Positions 5,630 to 13,271 of a stretch of DNA of 13,650 bases are shown here, piece by piece. The DNA comes from JAMXLO01 sp035511435 (GTDB lineage: Bacteria; Pseudomonadota; Alphaproteobacteria; Acetobacterales; Acetobacteraceae). Under the pieces are notes generated by a model. It was not told the DNA's origin, made no database searches, and worked only from the letters and a program-made list of their open reading frames with translations. A program made the translations under genes and the position numbers. Within the stretch, counting starts at the first letter, position 1, and the number at the start of each line of letters is the position of its first letter. The stretch covers positions 1-13,650 of the forward strand of contig DATKFJ010000296.1 in assembly GCA_035511435.1 (NCBI GenBank). The letters run 5' to 3'.

Positions 5630-6937
5630 CTACATCCGGCTCGGCAACCAGATGGCCAGAATTGGAAATACAATCAGGATTGCCAACCGTAGGATATCCG
5701 TAATCACGAACGGGATCACGCCAAGGAAGATCGTCGAAAAGTTCACGTCCTTCACGACGGTCTTGATGACGAAGACGTTCATTCCGACAGGCGGATGGAT
5801 CAATCCCAACTCCACCGTCATAACGATGATTACGCCGAACCAGATCGGGTCGAACCCAAGTGAGGTAATGACCGGAAAGATGATCGGTACCGTCAGGATG
5901 ATCATCGCCATGGCGTCCATCAGGCAGCCGAGAACGAGATACATCAGCATGATCAGCACCAGCACGCCGTAGCGACCGAAGCCAAGACTGGTGACAAATT
6001 CCGTCACCTTCTGCGGCGTCTGCGTCACCGTCAGGAAGTAGCCGAACAGGATTGCGCCGATCAGGATGGTGAACACTGCGGCAGCGGTGCGGGTGGCCTG
6101 AAGCAGCGACGCCAGTAAGTCGGCGCGCGACAGGCGCCGTCGTGCGACGCCGATGATGAACGCACCGCCGGCGCCCATGCCGCCGGCTTCGGTCGGCGTG
6201 AAAAGGCCGCCATACAGCCCGCCAATGACAAACATGAACAGCAGCAACGGCGCCCAGACCTCGCGCATCGCCTGCCATTTCTCGGCCCACGAACTGCGTG
6301 GTGATGTCGGCAGGAAGCCTGGGCGGACCGCGCCAATGATCGCAATCGTCGTCATGTACATCGAAACCGCGAGCAGTCCGGGAATCACGCCCGCCATGAA
6401 CAGCTTGCCGATGTCCTGCTGGGTGATCAGACCATAGACCGCCAGCACGATCGACGGCGGGAACATCGCACCAAGCGTGCCGCCGGCGGCGATGACGCCG
6501 GTGGCGAACGATTGCGGATAGCGATACAGCCGCATCTCGGGATAGGCGACGGTCGAAAAAGTCGCAGCGGTGGCGACCGAAGAACCGCTGATCGCAGCGA
6601 ACCCCGCGCAGGCCGCGATCGTGGCGATGCCAAGACCGCCACGCAGATGGCCGACAAACTTGTTGGCCGCCTGGAACAGCTCGCGACTCATGCCGGAGCG
6701 CGAAACGATGGCGCCCATCAGCAAGAACATCGGTATCACGCCGAATGTGTAGTCGGTGACGATGCGCATCGAGGTCTGGCCGACCATCTTGAGCGCAGGC
6801 ATGCCGCCGGTCAGGTAGCCGAAGCCGCTGACGCCAACCAGACCCATTGCCATGCCGACCGGCACGCGCAACAGCATCAGCGCGAACAGCACGACGAAGC
6901 CGATGACCGCGATGGCATCGCTGCCCAGGTCCGTCAC
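5630..6937 (-). CDS. dctM: TRAP transporter large permease subunit (DctM-type)
   Basis: This 435-residue protein has the usual length and about a dozen hydrophobic segments of the TRAP large subunit, which carries the sodium-coupled transport path in the inner membrane. Conserved DctM signatures are visible: FLLMGAIVSRSGMSREL near 71-87, SGSSVATAATFSTVAYPEM (117-135) and GGTLGAMFPPS (152-162). The start is GTG at 6935-6937, inside a GTGA overlap with the dctQ stop, so translation is coupled. It is the last gene of the dctP-dctQ-dctM operon and ends 42 bases from the convergent dehydroquinase-like gene. Only a 4-bp AGCC/GGCT stem (5619-5631) and an isolated T5 (5606-5610) lie there, so no clear terminator. 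Confidence 0.93.
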   Translation of the reverse strand: MTDLGSDAIAVIGFVVLFALMLLRVPVGMAMGLVGVSGFGYLTGGMPALKMVGQTSMRIVTDYTFGVIPMFLLMGAIVSRSGMSRELFQAANKFVGHLRGGLGIATIAACAGFAAISGSSVATAATFSTVAYPEMRLYRYPQSFATGVIAAGGTLGAMFPPSIVLAVYGLITQQDIGKLFMAGVIPGLLAVSMYMTTIAIIGAVRPGFLPTSPRSSWAEKWQAMREVWAPLLLFMFVIGGLYGGLFTPTEAGGMGAGGAFIIGVARRRLSRADLLASLLQATRTAAAVFTILIGAILFGYFLTVTQTPQKVTEFVTSLGFGRYGVLVLIMLMYLVLGCLMDAMAMIILTVPIIFPVITSLGFDPIWFGVIIVMTVELGLIHPPVGMNVFVIKTVVKDVNFSTIFLGVIPFVITDILRLAILIVFPILAIWLPSRM

Positions 6938-7476
6938 TCGACGGTCCTGACCACGCCGGCATCGGCAACGTTCTCCGGATGGAAGATCAACCGATAGGTG
7001 CGCACCGCGATCAGCAGCACCGCCGACACGTCGCCGAGCCAGGCCACCAGCGCGAACGGCCAGGTCGGCAGGCGTAGGTCGAAGGTCAGCACGTTCTCTT
7101 CGCGGGTCAGACGCACCTTGTCGAACAGCATGGCGGTCTGCACGCTGACCACGAACAGCAGCACCAGAGTGGCGAAAATGTCGATCAGCCGCTTACCGCG
7201 TGGTCCGGCGGCCGCCCAGACCAGATCTACCGTGATATGGGTGCCGCGATAGCTGGTGGCGGCGATGCCCCAGAAGATCAGAATGCCCAGCAGCAGTTTG
7301 CCGAAATCGTAGCTATCCGGGATCGACACGGCGAAGAAGTAGCGCAGCAGGACAGAGATGAAGATGTCGGCCGCGACGATGCCGACGAAAGCCGCGGCCA
7401 ACAGCTCGATGCCATCTATGAAGCGGTCCATCGGATTGCGACGGACCGTGGGCGTTTCGACATCGGGATCGCTCAT
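6934..7476 (-). CDS. dctQ: TRAP transporter small permease subunit (DctQ-type)
   Basis: This 180-residue inner-membrane protein has four hydrophobic segments (about 23-42, 58-75, 100-118, 133-157), the normal DctQ plan. Family marks include LLRYFF with Arg45, the FWG motif near 68-70 and RGTHITVDL (77-85). DctQ pairs with DctM and helps dock the solute-loaded binding protein. Its ATG overlaps the dctP stop (ATGA, 7473-7476) and its stop overlaps the dctM GTG. The N-terminal 16 residues are polar and probably cytoplasmic. Family assignment is firm. Confidence 0.92.
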   Translation of the reverse strand: MSDPDVETPTVRRNPMDRFIDGIELLAAAFVGIVAADIFISVLLRYFFAVSIPDSYDFGKLLLGILIFWGIAATSYRGTHITVDLVWAAAGPRGKRLIDIFATLVLLFVVSVQTAMLFDKVRLTREENVLTFDLRLPTWPFALVAWLGDVSAVLLIAVRTYRLIFHPENVADAGVVRTVE

Positions 7477-8516
7477 TCAGCCAGCGCGCCGCGCTTCTTA
7501 AGCTCCGCCTGCAACTCTCCGAACACCGTATCGGCATCCTTCACCTGCGAAGCCCATTTCGCCTTCAACGGTTCGGCCGCCTTGTGCCATGCCGTGACCT
7601 GGTCGGGCGTGAGTTTGTAGACGTCCTGACCCGGTTCCGCCGCCAGCAGGTCACGCCCTGCATGCTCCCAGTCGGCCCAGGGGCTGGCGATCCTCTCTGC
7701 CCATTCGGTCGTGCAGCGGTTGTCGATCACGGTCTTCTGCGCGGGCGACATGCCGTCATATTTCGCACTGTTCATCACCCACACAAAGGTCGTGGTGAAG
7801 AACGGCATGTCCATGTGGTACTTCGTCACCTTGTCGATGCCGAACAAGATCATCGAATGCCATGGGAAGGTGATGGCATCGGCCACGCCGCGTTCCAGGA
7901 CCTCCCGCGCTTCCGGTGCCGATGCCTGCACATTCGTGCCACCCAGCAGCGTGACGAACGCACCCATCGTTGCATCCGCCGGGCGCACCTTCATGCCGTG
8001 GATGTCCTCGGGAAGCACGATTTTCTTGGTCCGCGAGTGGAACGTCCCCGGGTCCAGCATGAAGGCGAAGCAGAAATGCACGTCCTTCATCTCGATTGGC
8101 GCGTATTTGCGGTACCACGCATCCAGCGCCGCCGAGCCGCCCTTGGCATTCGCCACCAGGAACGGCAGTTCGCCGGCGGCGATGATCGGAAACCGACCGG
8201 GTTGGTAACCCGGATTGACGTAGGCAAAGTCGGCGATCCCATCGCGCGCCATGTCGTAGTGATCGAACGCCTTGCCGAGTTGTTCGGACGGAAACAGCGT
8301 CGACTTGATCGTGCCGCCCGATGCCTTCTCGATGTCGGCTGCCCACGCCAGCAACGCCGGATTCAGCGGATGTGCCGGCGGCACCCAGCTCGACAGCTTC
8401 AGCTGCACGGTCTTGTCCTGCGCATGCGCTGCCGCAACACACAGCATACCCGCAACGCCCAGCATGAGTGCGCAGAACAGTGACAAAGTGCAACGGACGA
8501 CGTTTCGGTTGGGCAC
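7473..8516 (-). CDS. dctP: TRAP transporter periplasmic solute-binding protein (DctP-type)
   Basis: The product (347 residues) starts with a Sec signal peptide: basic start, hydrophobic core (about 10-28) and likely cleavage after AHA at residue 32. The mature part is a DctP/TAXI-unlike extracytoplasmic receptor with typical stretches LSSWVPPAHPLNP (41-53), GIADFAYVNPGY (93-104), and the GMKVRP motif with Arg178, the residue that usually binds the substrate carboxylate in this family. It thus probably captures an organic or sugar acid for DctQM. The start is GTG at 8514-8516, supported by AGGGAG (8524-8529) seven bases away and by correct placement of the signal peptide. First gene of the operon. 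The exact ligand cannot be read from the sequence. Confidence 0.92.
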   Translation of the reverse strand: MPNRNVVRCTLSLFCALMLGVAGMLCVAAAHAQDKTVQLKLSSWVPPAHPLNPALLAWAADIEKASGGTIKSTLFPSEQLGKAFDHYDMARDGIADFAYVNPGYQPGRFPIIAAGELPFLVANAKGGSAALDAWYRKYAPIEMKDVHFCFAFMLDPGTFHSRTKKIVLPEDIHGMKVRPADATMGAFVTLLGGTNVQASAPEAREVLERGVADAITFPWHSMILFGIDKVTKYHMDMPFFTTTFVWVMNSAKYDGMSPAQKTVIDNRCTTEWAERIASPWADWEHAGRDLLAAEPGQDVYKLTPDQVTAWHKAAEPLKAKWASQVKDADTVFGELQAELKKRGALAE

Positions 8517-8592
8517 AGCGTTTCTCCCTATCTGGCGCTTCGATGCGGCTCTGGGTCAAACTATGGACTGCCATCTTGCGAGGAATCCTGCA
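8517..8592. promoter_or_regulatory. Divergent promoter region between dctP and the HSD10-like dehydrogenase
   Basis: These 76 bases must serve transcripts in both directions. Visible are the dctP ribosome-binding site (AGGGAG, minus strand, 8524-8529) and a GAGGAA site just before the dehydrogenase ATG. A TTGACC on the minus strand (8554-8559) resembles a -35 box for dctP, but the best -10-like hexamer (CAGATA) lies at a poor 19-base spacing, so I do not call a promoter. No obvious operator palindrome was seen. Confidence 0.35.
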
Positions 8593-9354
8593 ATGCGTCT
8601 CGATGGACAATCTGCCATCGTCACCGGGGGTGCATCCGGGCTGGGCGCCGCGACGGCCGAACGTCTGGCACGCGTCGGATGTCGCGTGGCGGTGCTCGAC
8701 ATCAATCAGGCACTAGCCGAAGCAACCGCCGCACGAATCGGTGGTATCGGCATCGCATGCGACGTCGCCGACGCGGCGTCAGCCGAAGCTGCCGTGGCCA
8801 AGGCCCGTGAAGCCTATGGCCCAGCGCGGGTGCTGGTGAACTGTGCGGGCGTCGGCACCGCCGGACGCATTGTCGGACGCGACGGCCCGATACAACTTGC
8901 GGCGTTCGAGCGGGTAATCCGCATCAACCTGATCGGCAGTTTCAATCTGCTGCGGCTTGCGGCAGCGGACATGAGCGCGCTCGATCCGCTACAGGACGGC
9001 GAACGCGGAGTCATCGTCAACACCGCGTCGATCGCTGCGTTTGAAGGGCAGGTCGGCCAAGCCGCCTATGCCGCGTCAAAGGCCGGTGTCGTGGGGATGA
9101 CGTTGCCTGCGGCACGGGAACTCGCGCGTGTCGGCGTGCGCGTGGTGACGATCGCCCCGGGACTGTTCCACACGCCGATGGTCGAAGGATTGCCCACCGA
9201 ATTACAACAAAGCCTCGCGGCTGGCGTGCCATTCCCGCCTCGGCTGGGAATGGCGGAAGAATATGCCGCTCTGGTCGAACACATCGCCACTAACCGGTAC
9301 ATCAATGGCGAAACGATTCGGTTGGACGGCGCATTGCGCATGCCACCGCGGTGA
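8593..9354 (+). CDS. HSD10-like short-chain dehydrogenase (3-hydroxyacyl-CoA dehydrogenase type II family)
   Basis: This complete SDR of 253 residues has the glycine loop TGGASGLG (11-18), Asp36 indicating NAD(H), NCAGVG (83-88), Asn113, and the catalytic Ser146, Tyr159 and Lys163 (YAASK). The segments EGQVGQAAYAASKAGVVGM (151-169), IAPGLFHTPM (187-196), VPFPPRLG (212-219) and the ending NGETIRLDGALRMPPR are characteristic of the HSD17B10/type II 3-hydroxyacyl-CoA dehydrogenase group, which oxidises short and branched 3-hydroxyacyl-CoAs in fatty-acid and isoleucine breakdown. The ATG at 8593 with GAGGAA upstream places the first strand correctly; a longer frame begins inside dctP. It is divergent from the TRAP operon and ends 19 bases from the convergent rhodanese gene. 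Confidence 0.9.
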   Translation: MRLDGQSAIVTGGASGLGAATAERLARVGCRVAVLDINQALAEATAARIGGIGIACDVADAASAEAAVAKAREAYGPARVLVNCAGVGTAGRIVGRDGPIQLAAFERVIRINLIGSFNLLRLAAADMSALDPLQDGERGVIVNTASIAAFEGQVGQAAYAASKAGVVGMTLPAARELARVGVRVVTIAPGLFHTPMVEGLPTELQQSLAAGVPFPPRLGMAEEYAALVEHIATNRYINGETIRLDGALRMPPR

Positions 9355-9373
9355 CATGCCGCATCGCTCAGCG

Positions 9374-9784
9374 TCAGCGCTGCCGCCAGGGCAGTCCCTT
9401 CGCCTTCCAACCTGCCGCGACACCGCGATGGCCCTGCGCATCCACGCCACCTTCAAAGCCCTCGGCGACATTGTAAGCATGCGGAAATCCCGCCACCTGA
9501 GCTGCCTGGGCGGCGGCCAAACTGCGCTGCCCGCTGCGGCAGATGAAATAGATGTGCTGGTCAGGCGTGAACCCCGCCTCCTTCAATTGGTCGTTGAATG
9601 CAGCGTTGGGCTGCATCGTCGGATACACCTGCCACGGGATCAGCACCACCTGCTTGCCGGCTGATGCCAGGTCCGGGACACCGACAAAGTTCCACTCCGC
9701 ATCGGTCCGCACATCCACAAGCTGCGCCTGGGGGTCGGTGCAGAGGGCTTCCCAGACCCGCGCGGGGGGCACATTCTCAACCAT
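9374..9784 (-). CDS. Rhodanese-like sulfurtransferase
   Basis: This single-domain rhodanese has 136 residues. LVDVRTDAEW (22-31) is the usual N-terminal motif and the active loop is FICRSGQRS with Cys82, the residue that carries the persulfide; the loop CRSGQRS has the six-residue sulfurtransferase length. The end GWKAKGLPWRQ is a common tail in cytoplasmic rhodaneses of alphaproteobacteria. The start at ATG 9782-9784 is supported by GGAG eight bases upstream; an upstream in-frame extension lies antisense in the cysteine synthase gene and is not real. It is divergent from the cysteine synthase-like gene with only 30 bases between, fitting a shared role in sulfur handling. The donor and acceptor are unknown. 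Confidence 0.9.
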   Translation of the reverse strand: MVENVPPARVWEALCTDPQAQLVDVRTDAEWNFVGVPDLASAGKQVVLIPWQVYPTMQPNAAFNDQLKEAGFTPDQHIYFICRSGQRSLAAAQAAQVAGFPHAYNVAEGFEGGVDAQGHRGVAAGWKAKGLPWRQR

Positions 9785-9804
9785 GGCTAGAACTCCGGCT
9801 GCAT

Positions 9805-9809
9805 GAGGA
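9805..9809 (+). promoter_or_regulatory. Ribosome-binding site supporting the start at 9815
   Basis: GAGGA lies five bases before the ATG at 9815. The in-frame ATG at 9803 overlaps this site and has only a weak purine stretch upstream, so 9815 is preferred, though not certain. Confidence 0.5.
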
Positions 9810-9814
9810 TCGCG

Positions 9815-10819
9815 ATGACTGAACTCTACCACGCAACGCACTGGCAAGAGGGCCTGGCCGAGGCGATCGGCCGGACGCCGCTGATCAAGCTGCGCCTGGC
9901 GTCGGAAGCGACCGGTTGCACCATCCTCGGCAAGGCGGAGTTCATGAACCCCGGCGGGTCGGTGAAGGATCGCGCAGGACTCTACATCATCACCGACGCC
10001 GAGCAGCGCGGCGTGTTGAAAGCGGGCGGCACCATCGTCGAAGGCACAGCCGGCAACACTGGCATCGGCCTCACACTGGTCGGCAATGCGCGCGGCTACC
10101 GCTGCGTTATCGTGATGCCCGAGACGCAGAGCCAGGAGAAGATTGATTTTCTGCGCATGATCGGCGCCGACCTGCGTCTGGTACCGGCCAAACCGTACCG
10201 TGATCCCGGCAACTACGTGCACGTATCCCGGCGGATGGCGGAGGAAACCGGTGCGGTTTGGGCCAACCAGTTCGATAACCTGGCGAACCGCGAGGGCCAT
10301 CGCACGGGTACCGGCCAGGAAATCTGGCAGCAGACCGGCGGCAAGGTCGACGCATTCACCTGCGCTTGCGGCACGGGCGGCACACTGGCCGGTGTCGCGT
10401 TTGCGCTGAAGGAACACAACCCGAAGGTGCGGATCGTGCTGGCCGACCCCGAAGGCAGCGGGCTCGCCGGTTGGATACAGCGCAAGGACCTGACGATTCA
10501 GGGCAGCTCGATAACCGAGGGCATCGGAAATTCACGTGTCACCGCCAACATGGAAGGCGCGCCGATCGACGATGCGGAACGCATTCCGGACGCGGAGGCG
10601 CTGACGCACATTTATGACGTGTTGATCCATGAGGGGCTGTCGGTGGGTACATCGTCCGGCATAAACATCGCGTCGGCTGTCCGCGTGGCGAAGCAGCTTG
10701 GCCCAGGCCATACCGTGGTGACGATCCTCGCCGATGGCGGTTCACGCTATCAGTCGAAGCTGTTCAATCCGGAGTTTCTGCGGTCGAAGAATCTGCCGGT
10801 GCCGAGCTGGCTGGCGTGA
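9815..10819 (+). CDS. cysK: Cysteine synthase family PLP-dependent enzyme (fungal/CBS-like subgroup)
   Basis: The fold-type II PLP signatures are complete. Numbered from ATG 9815 (334 residues): Lys51 in NPGGSVKDRAG is the PLP Schiff-base lysine, GTAGNTGIGL (77-86) is the substrate loop, CGTGGTLAG (185-193) binds the PLP phosphate, and GTSSGIN (278-284) contacts the pyridine nitrogen. Cysteine synthases make cysteine from O-acetylserine and sulfide in the cytoplasm. The substrate loop reads TAGNT where E. coli or Salmonella CysK has TSGNT, and the segment TEGIGNSRVTANMEG (234-248) is also typical of a fungal-like group rather than of CysK/CysM. Cysteine synthase is the best reading, but another beta-replacement product is possible. 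Divergent from the rhodanese and followed by the MlrC gene after 40 bases. Confidence 0.85.
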   Translation: MTELYHATHWQEGLAEAIGRTPLIKLRLASEATGCTILGKAEFMNPGGSVKDRAGLYIITDAEQRGVLKAGGTIVEGTAGNTGIGLTLVGNARGYRCVIVMPETQSQEKIDFLRMIGADLRLVPAKPYRDPGNYVHVSRRMAEETGAVWANQFDNLANREGHRTGTGQEIWQQTGGKVDAFTCACGTGGTLAGVAFALKEHNPKVRIVLADPEGSGLAGWIQRKDLTIQGSSITEGIGNSRVTANMEGAPIDDAERIPDAEALTHIYDVLIHEGLSVGTSSGINIASAVRVAKQLGPGHTVVTILADGGSRYQSKLFNPEFLRSKNLPVPSWLA

Positions 10820-10859
10820 ACCGGATCAGCGATTTGCCACGCAGCGAAGGAATGTCCGC

Positions 10860-12350
10860 ATGACCCAACGCATCGCCATCGGCGGCTTTTTGCATGAAAG
10901 CCACTCGTTCGCACCGCGACCGACGAGCTATACCGACTTTGTGCATCCGGCCGGATTCCCGCGACTGACGGAGGGTGCTGCGATGCTCGATGCGGTGCGC
11001 GGCACGTCGGTGCCAGCCGCAGGGGCACTTGCGATCGCCGAAGCGGCGAATGCGGCAATCGTCCCGCTCGCGTGGTGCTTCGCGAACCCGGCGGGCCCGG
11101 TGCAGGACGAAGCGTTCGAACGCATTGCGTCGCTGATCTGTGCAGCGCTGTCACATGCGTTGGACGACGCTCCGCTGGATGGGGTTTATCTGGATCTGCA
11201 TGGCGCCGCGGTGGTGGACAGCTTTCCGGATGCCGAGGGTGAACTGTTGCGCCGCGCCCGCGCGATAGTTGGTGACATACCGCTGACCATCAGTCTCGAT
11301 CCCCATGCCAACCTTACGCAGCAAATGGTGACGCTGGCGGATGCAGTGGTCCCGTTCCGTACCTACCCGCACGTCGACATGAAAGACGCCGGCGCCCAGG
11401 CAATGCGTTTGCTGCTGCAGCGCATCGATCGCGGCACGCCGTGGGCTCGTGCATTTCGGCAATTCGAGTTCTGGCTCCCACTCGGCAGCCAGTGCACGCT
11501 GATGCCGCCGATGAGCGAGGTGATGACGCAGCGTGCCTCGCTCGCCGAACGCCTCGATGTGGTTGAGCTCGCATTTTGCTTCGGCTTTCCCTATGCGGAT
11601 TTCGCCGATTGCGGTCCGGCGGTTGCGGCCTATGCCGACACGCAGGCGAAAGCCGATGCGGCAGCGGATGCGTTCGTGGCGCATGTCGCAGCACGCGAGG
11701 CTTCTTTCGTGCAGGAGACATTGCCGGCGGCAGAAGCTGTGTCTGAAGCAATGCGACTGGCGGCACGCGCATCGAAGCCGATCATGATCGCCGATACACA
11801 GGACAATCCGGGTGGTGGCGGCCATGGCGACACGACGGGGCTGCTGGTTGAACTGGTGCGTCAGCAGGCGAAGGGTGCGGTGCTGTGTCTGATCAATGAT
11901 GCGGAGAGTGTCGCGGCGTGTCAGGCGGCGGGTGAAGGGTCGACGCTGTCCCTATCACTCGGCGGCAAGTCCGATGGTCTGCCGTTCGACTGTACGGCGC
12001 GCGTGCGGAAGCTTACCGATGGAAGGTTCACACTGACCGGCCCAATGGGTGCCGGCAATCCGGGCAATCTAGGGCCATGTGCGCTGATTGATATCGACGG
12101 GGTGCGGGTGATGGTGGTGTCGCACAAGATGCAGGCGCTCGACCAGGCGATCCTACGCCATGTCGGTGTGGAACCGAGCGAATGTTCGATCCTGGCCCTG
12201 AAATCCTCGGTGCATTTTCGCGCGGATTTCGGGCCGATTGCGGAAAAGATCATTGTTGGCATTGCACCGGGACCAGTGGTCGCGGATCCAGCGATCCTGA
12301 ATTTCCGCTATGTGCGTGCGAATGTTCGGCGTCGGCCGCGGGTCGGCTGA
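10860..12350 (+). CDS. M81 family metallopeptidase (MlrC/microcystinase C-like)
   Basis: The 496-residue product has the length and both domains of the MlrC family: an N-terminal M81 peptidase domain (about 1-290) and the MlrC C-terminal domain (about 305-485). Conserved metal-binding stretches are GGFLHESHSF (8-17), YLDLHGAAV (110-118), SLDPHANLT (145-153), YPHVDM (169-174) and DTQDNPGGGGHGDTT (312-326). MlrC was named for cleaving linearised microcystin products, but most members occur in soil and water proteobacteria without toxin genes and their natural substrates are unknown. No microcystin genes mlrA, mlrB or mlrD are in the window. ATG 10860 has GAAGGAA upstream. It lies 40 bases after the cysteine synthase-like gene on the same strand, so they may be co-transcribed. 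No signal peptide, so cytoplasmic. Confidence 0.9.
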   Translation: MTQRIAIGGFLHESHSFAPRPTSYTDFVHPAGFPRLTEGAAMLDAVRGTSVPAAGALAIAEAANAAIVPLAWCFANPAGPVQDEAFERIASLICAALSHALDDAPLDGVYLDLHGAAVVDSFPDAEGELLRRARAIVGDIPLTISLDPHANLTQQMVTLADAVVPFRTYPHVDMKDAGAQAMRLLLQRIDRGTPWARAFRQFEFWLPLGSQCTLMPPMSEVMTQRASLAERLDVVELAFCFGFPYADFADCGPAVAAYADTQAKADAAADAFVAHVAAREASFVQETLPAAEAVSEAMRLAARASKPIMIADTQDNPGGGGHGDTTGLLVELVRQQAKGAVLCLINDAESVAACQAAGEGSTLSLSLGGKSDGLPFDCTARVRKLTDGRFTLTGPMGAGNPGNLGPCALIDIDGVRVMVVSHKMQALDQAILRHVGVEPSECSILALKSSVHFRADFGPIAEKIIVGIAPGPVVADPAILNFRYVRANVRRRPRVG

Positions 12351-12358
12351 ACTGCCCT

Positions 12359-12467
12359 CCGTCATGGCCGGCGACAGCTTGCGCCGAGTGAACACCGGGC
12401 GTCAGCCATCCACGTCTGTCTCGTGGCGCGCAATGCCTGGATGGCGGGTCCAAGCCCGCCACGACGG
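12359..12467. repeat. Degenerate nested inverted repeat between mlrC and the carbonic anhydrase gene
   Basis: The gap between two convergent genes is full of pairing arms. Outer arms CCGTCATGGCCGG (12359-12371) and CCCGCCACGACGG (12455-12467) match at 11 of 13 positions. GCCATCCA (12405-12412) pairs with TGGATGGC (12438-12445), CCACG (12410-12414) with CGTGG (12422-12426), and TGGCGGG (12442-12448) with CCCGCCA (12455-12461) over a 6-base loop. The wording CGTCATGG-CCGG ... CCATCCACG ... resembles palindromic intergenic elements scattered through many alphaproteobacterial genomes (from memory, not searched). It could also end transcription from both sides, though T-runs are lacking. Confidence 0.6.
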
Positions 12468-12482
12468 CTTGATCTCAGGCGT

Positions 12483-13271
12483 TCAGATCAGGCTCACCTT
12501 GCCCGTCGCAATATCATAGACCCCACCAGCGACTTTCACCTTCCCGCTCGATACCATGTCGGCAAGCAATGGCTTCGCGGCGACGACGTGCTGGACGGTC
12601 TGCCGTACGTTCTCGACAATCGACGCGGCCAATAAATTCGCTGGCTGGGTCTTCTGTGCGGCGAGCACGGCGGGCTTCAGCTGATCGATCAGTTCCGGCA
12701 GGTGACCGGGCAATGTGGCATTGTCGTTCACCACCTTGATCGCCGCCTCCATCGCACCGCAATTGCTATGGCCCATCACGAAGATCAGCGGTGAGCCGAG
12801 AAACTGAGCAGCGTATTCCAGACTCGCGAGACCTTCCTGCTCGAGGATGTTGCCGGCAACCCGCACCACGAACAGATCGCCTGGCCCTTGATCGAACACG
12901 AACTCCGGCCCAACGCGCGCATCGGAGCAACTCAGGATCGAGGCGATCGGGCGATGCGTGGTGACCCGTGCCGCGCGTCCGGCAGCGAAATCGCGCCATT
13001 GCGTCTGGTTGGCATGATAGCGCGCATTGCCGTCCAGGAGCCGATGCAACGCTGCATCACCACTGATCGCACCTGACGGTGCAGGGCCGGCGGCGGCAAC
13101 TGCCAGTGCGGCAGACAACACACCCAACAGACCACGACGTGACAGACTGAGACGTGACAGACTGGGACGTGACAGACTGGGACGTGACAGACTGGAACGT
13201 GACAGACTGGAACGTGACAGACTGGAACGTGACAGACGCGATCGAGATATATCGTCACATCGATCACACAT
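12483..13271 (-). CDS. Beta-class carbonic anhydrase with a Tat-type signal peptide and repeat-expanded N-terminus
   Basis: The protein has 262 residues and interconverts carbon dioxide and bicarbonate. The beta-class zinc site is complete: Cys115 with the Asp117-Arg119 dyad in SCSDARVGPE, and His168 and Cys171 in GHSNCGAM. Before the enzyme is a twin-arginine signal: LSRRGLLGVLSAALAVAAAG (43-62), with Arg45-Arg46, a hydrophobic core and a possible cleavage site after PSGA (68), so export folded to the periplasm is likely. The n-region is odd: residues 13-44 are six LSRSS/LSRPS-like pentapeptides, and the RR motif is the seventh unit. ATG 13269-13271 is preferred to one at 13343 because AAAAGGAG (13282-13289) precedes it. 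It overlaps the end of the PfkB kinase gene by eight bases, suggesting coupled translation. Confidence 0.9.
   Translation of the reverse strand: MCDRCDDISRSRLSRSSLSRSSLSRSSLSRPSLSRPSLSRLSLSRRGLLGVLSAALAVAAAGPAPSGAISGDAALHRLLDGNARYHANQTQWRDFAAGRAARVTTHRPIASILSCSDARVGPEFVFDQGPGDLFVVRVAGNILEQEGLASLEYAAQFLGSPLIFVMGHSNCGAMEAAIKVVNDNATLPGHLPELIDQLKPAVLAAQKTQPANLLAASIVENVRQTVQHVVAAKPLLADMVSSGKVKVAGGVYDIATGKVSLI
13137..13237. repeat. 15-bp tandem repeat (about 6.7 units) inside the carbonic anhydrase signal peptide
   Basis: Units of ACGTGACAGACTGGG lie head to tail at 13137, 13152, 13167, 13182, 13197 and 13212, with an incomplete unit from 13227. Differences are limited to the last two bases of each unit (AG, GG, GG, GA, GA, GA), giving two blocks of near-identical copies. 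On the coding (minus) strand each unit encodes one Leu-Ser-Arg-x-Ser pentapeptide, and the copy next to the enzyme provides the first Arg of the twin-arginine motif. A length change keeps the frame. Confidence 0.95.

Noticed and set aside
5588..5640. A bidirectional terminator between the dehydroquinase-like gene and dctM
   Set aside because: Only a 4-bp stem (AGCC/GGCT) and a separate T5 run were seen, which is too weak and wrongly arranged.
5520..6968. A 482-codon minus-strand frame overlapping dctM
   Set aside because: It is the wrong frame of dctM. The DctM motifs and the GTGA overlap with dctQ lie in the other frame.
10860..12350. Microcystin degradation as the role of the MlrC-like protein
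   Set aside because: No mlrA, mlrB or mlrD is present in the window, and most MlrC family members occur without them.
13137..13239. Regularly spaced repeats that might suggest CRISPR
   Set aside because: Units are 15 bp, directly adjacent and without spacers, and lie inside a coding frame. This is a tandem repeat.
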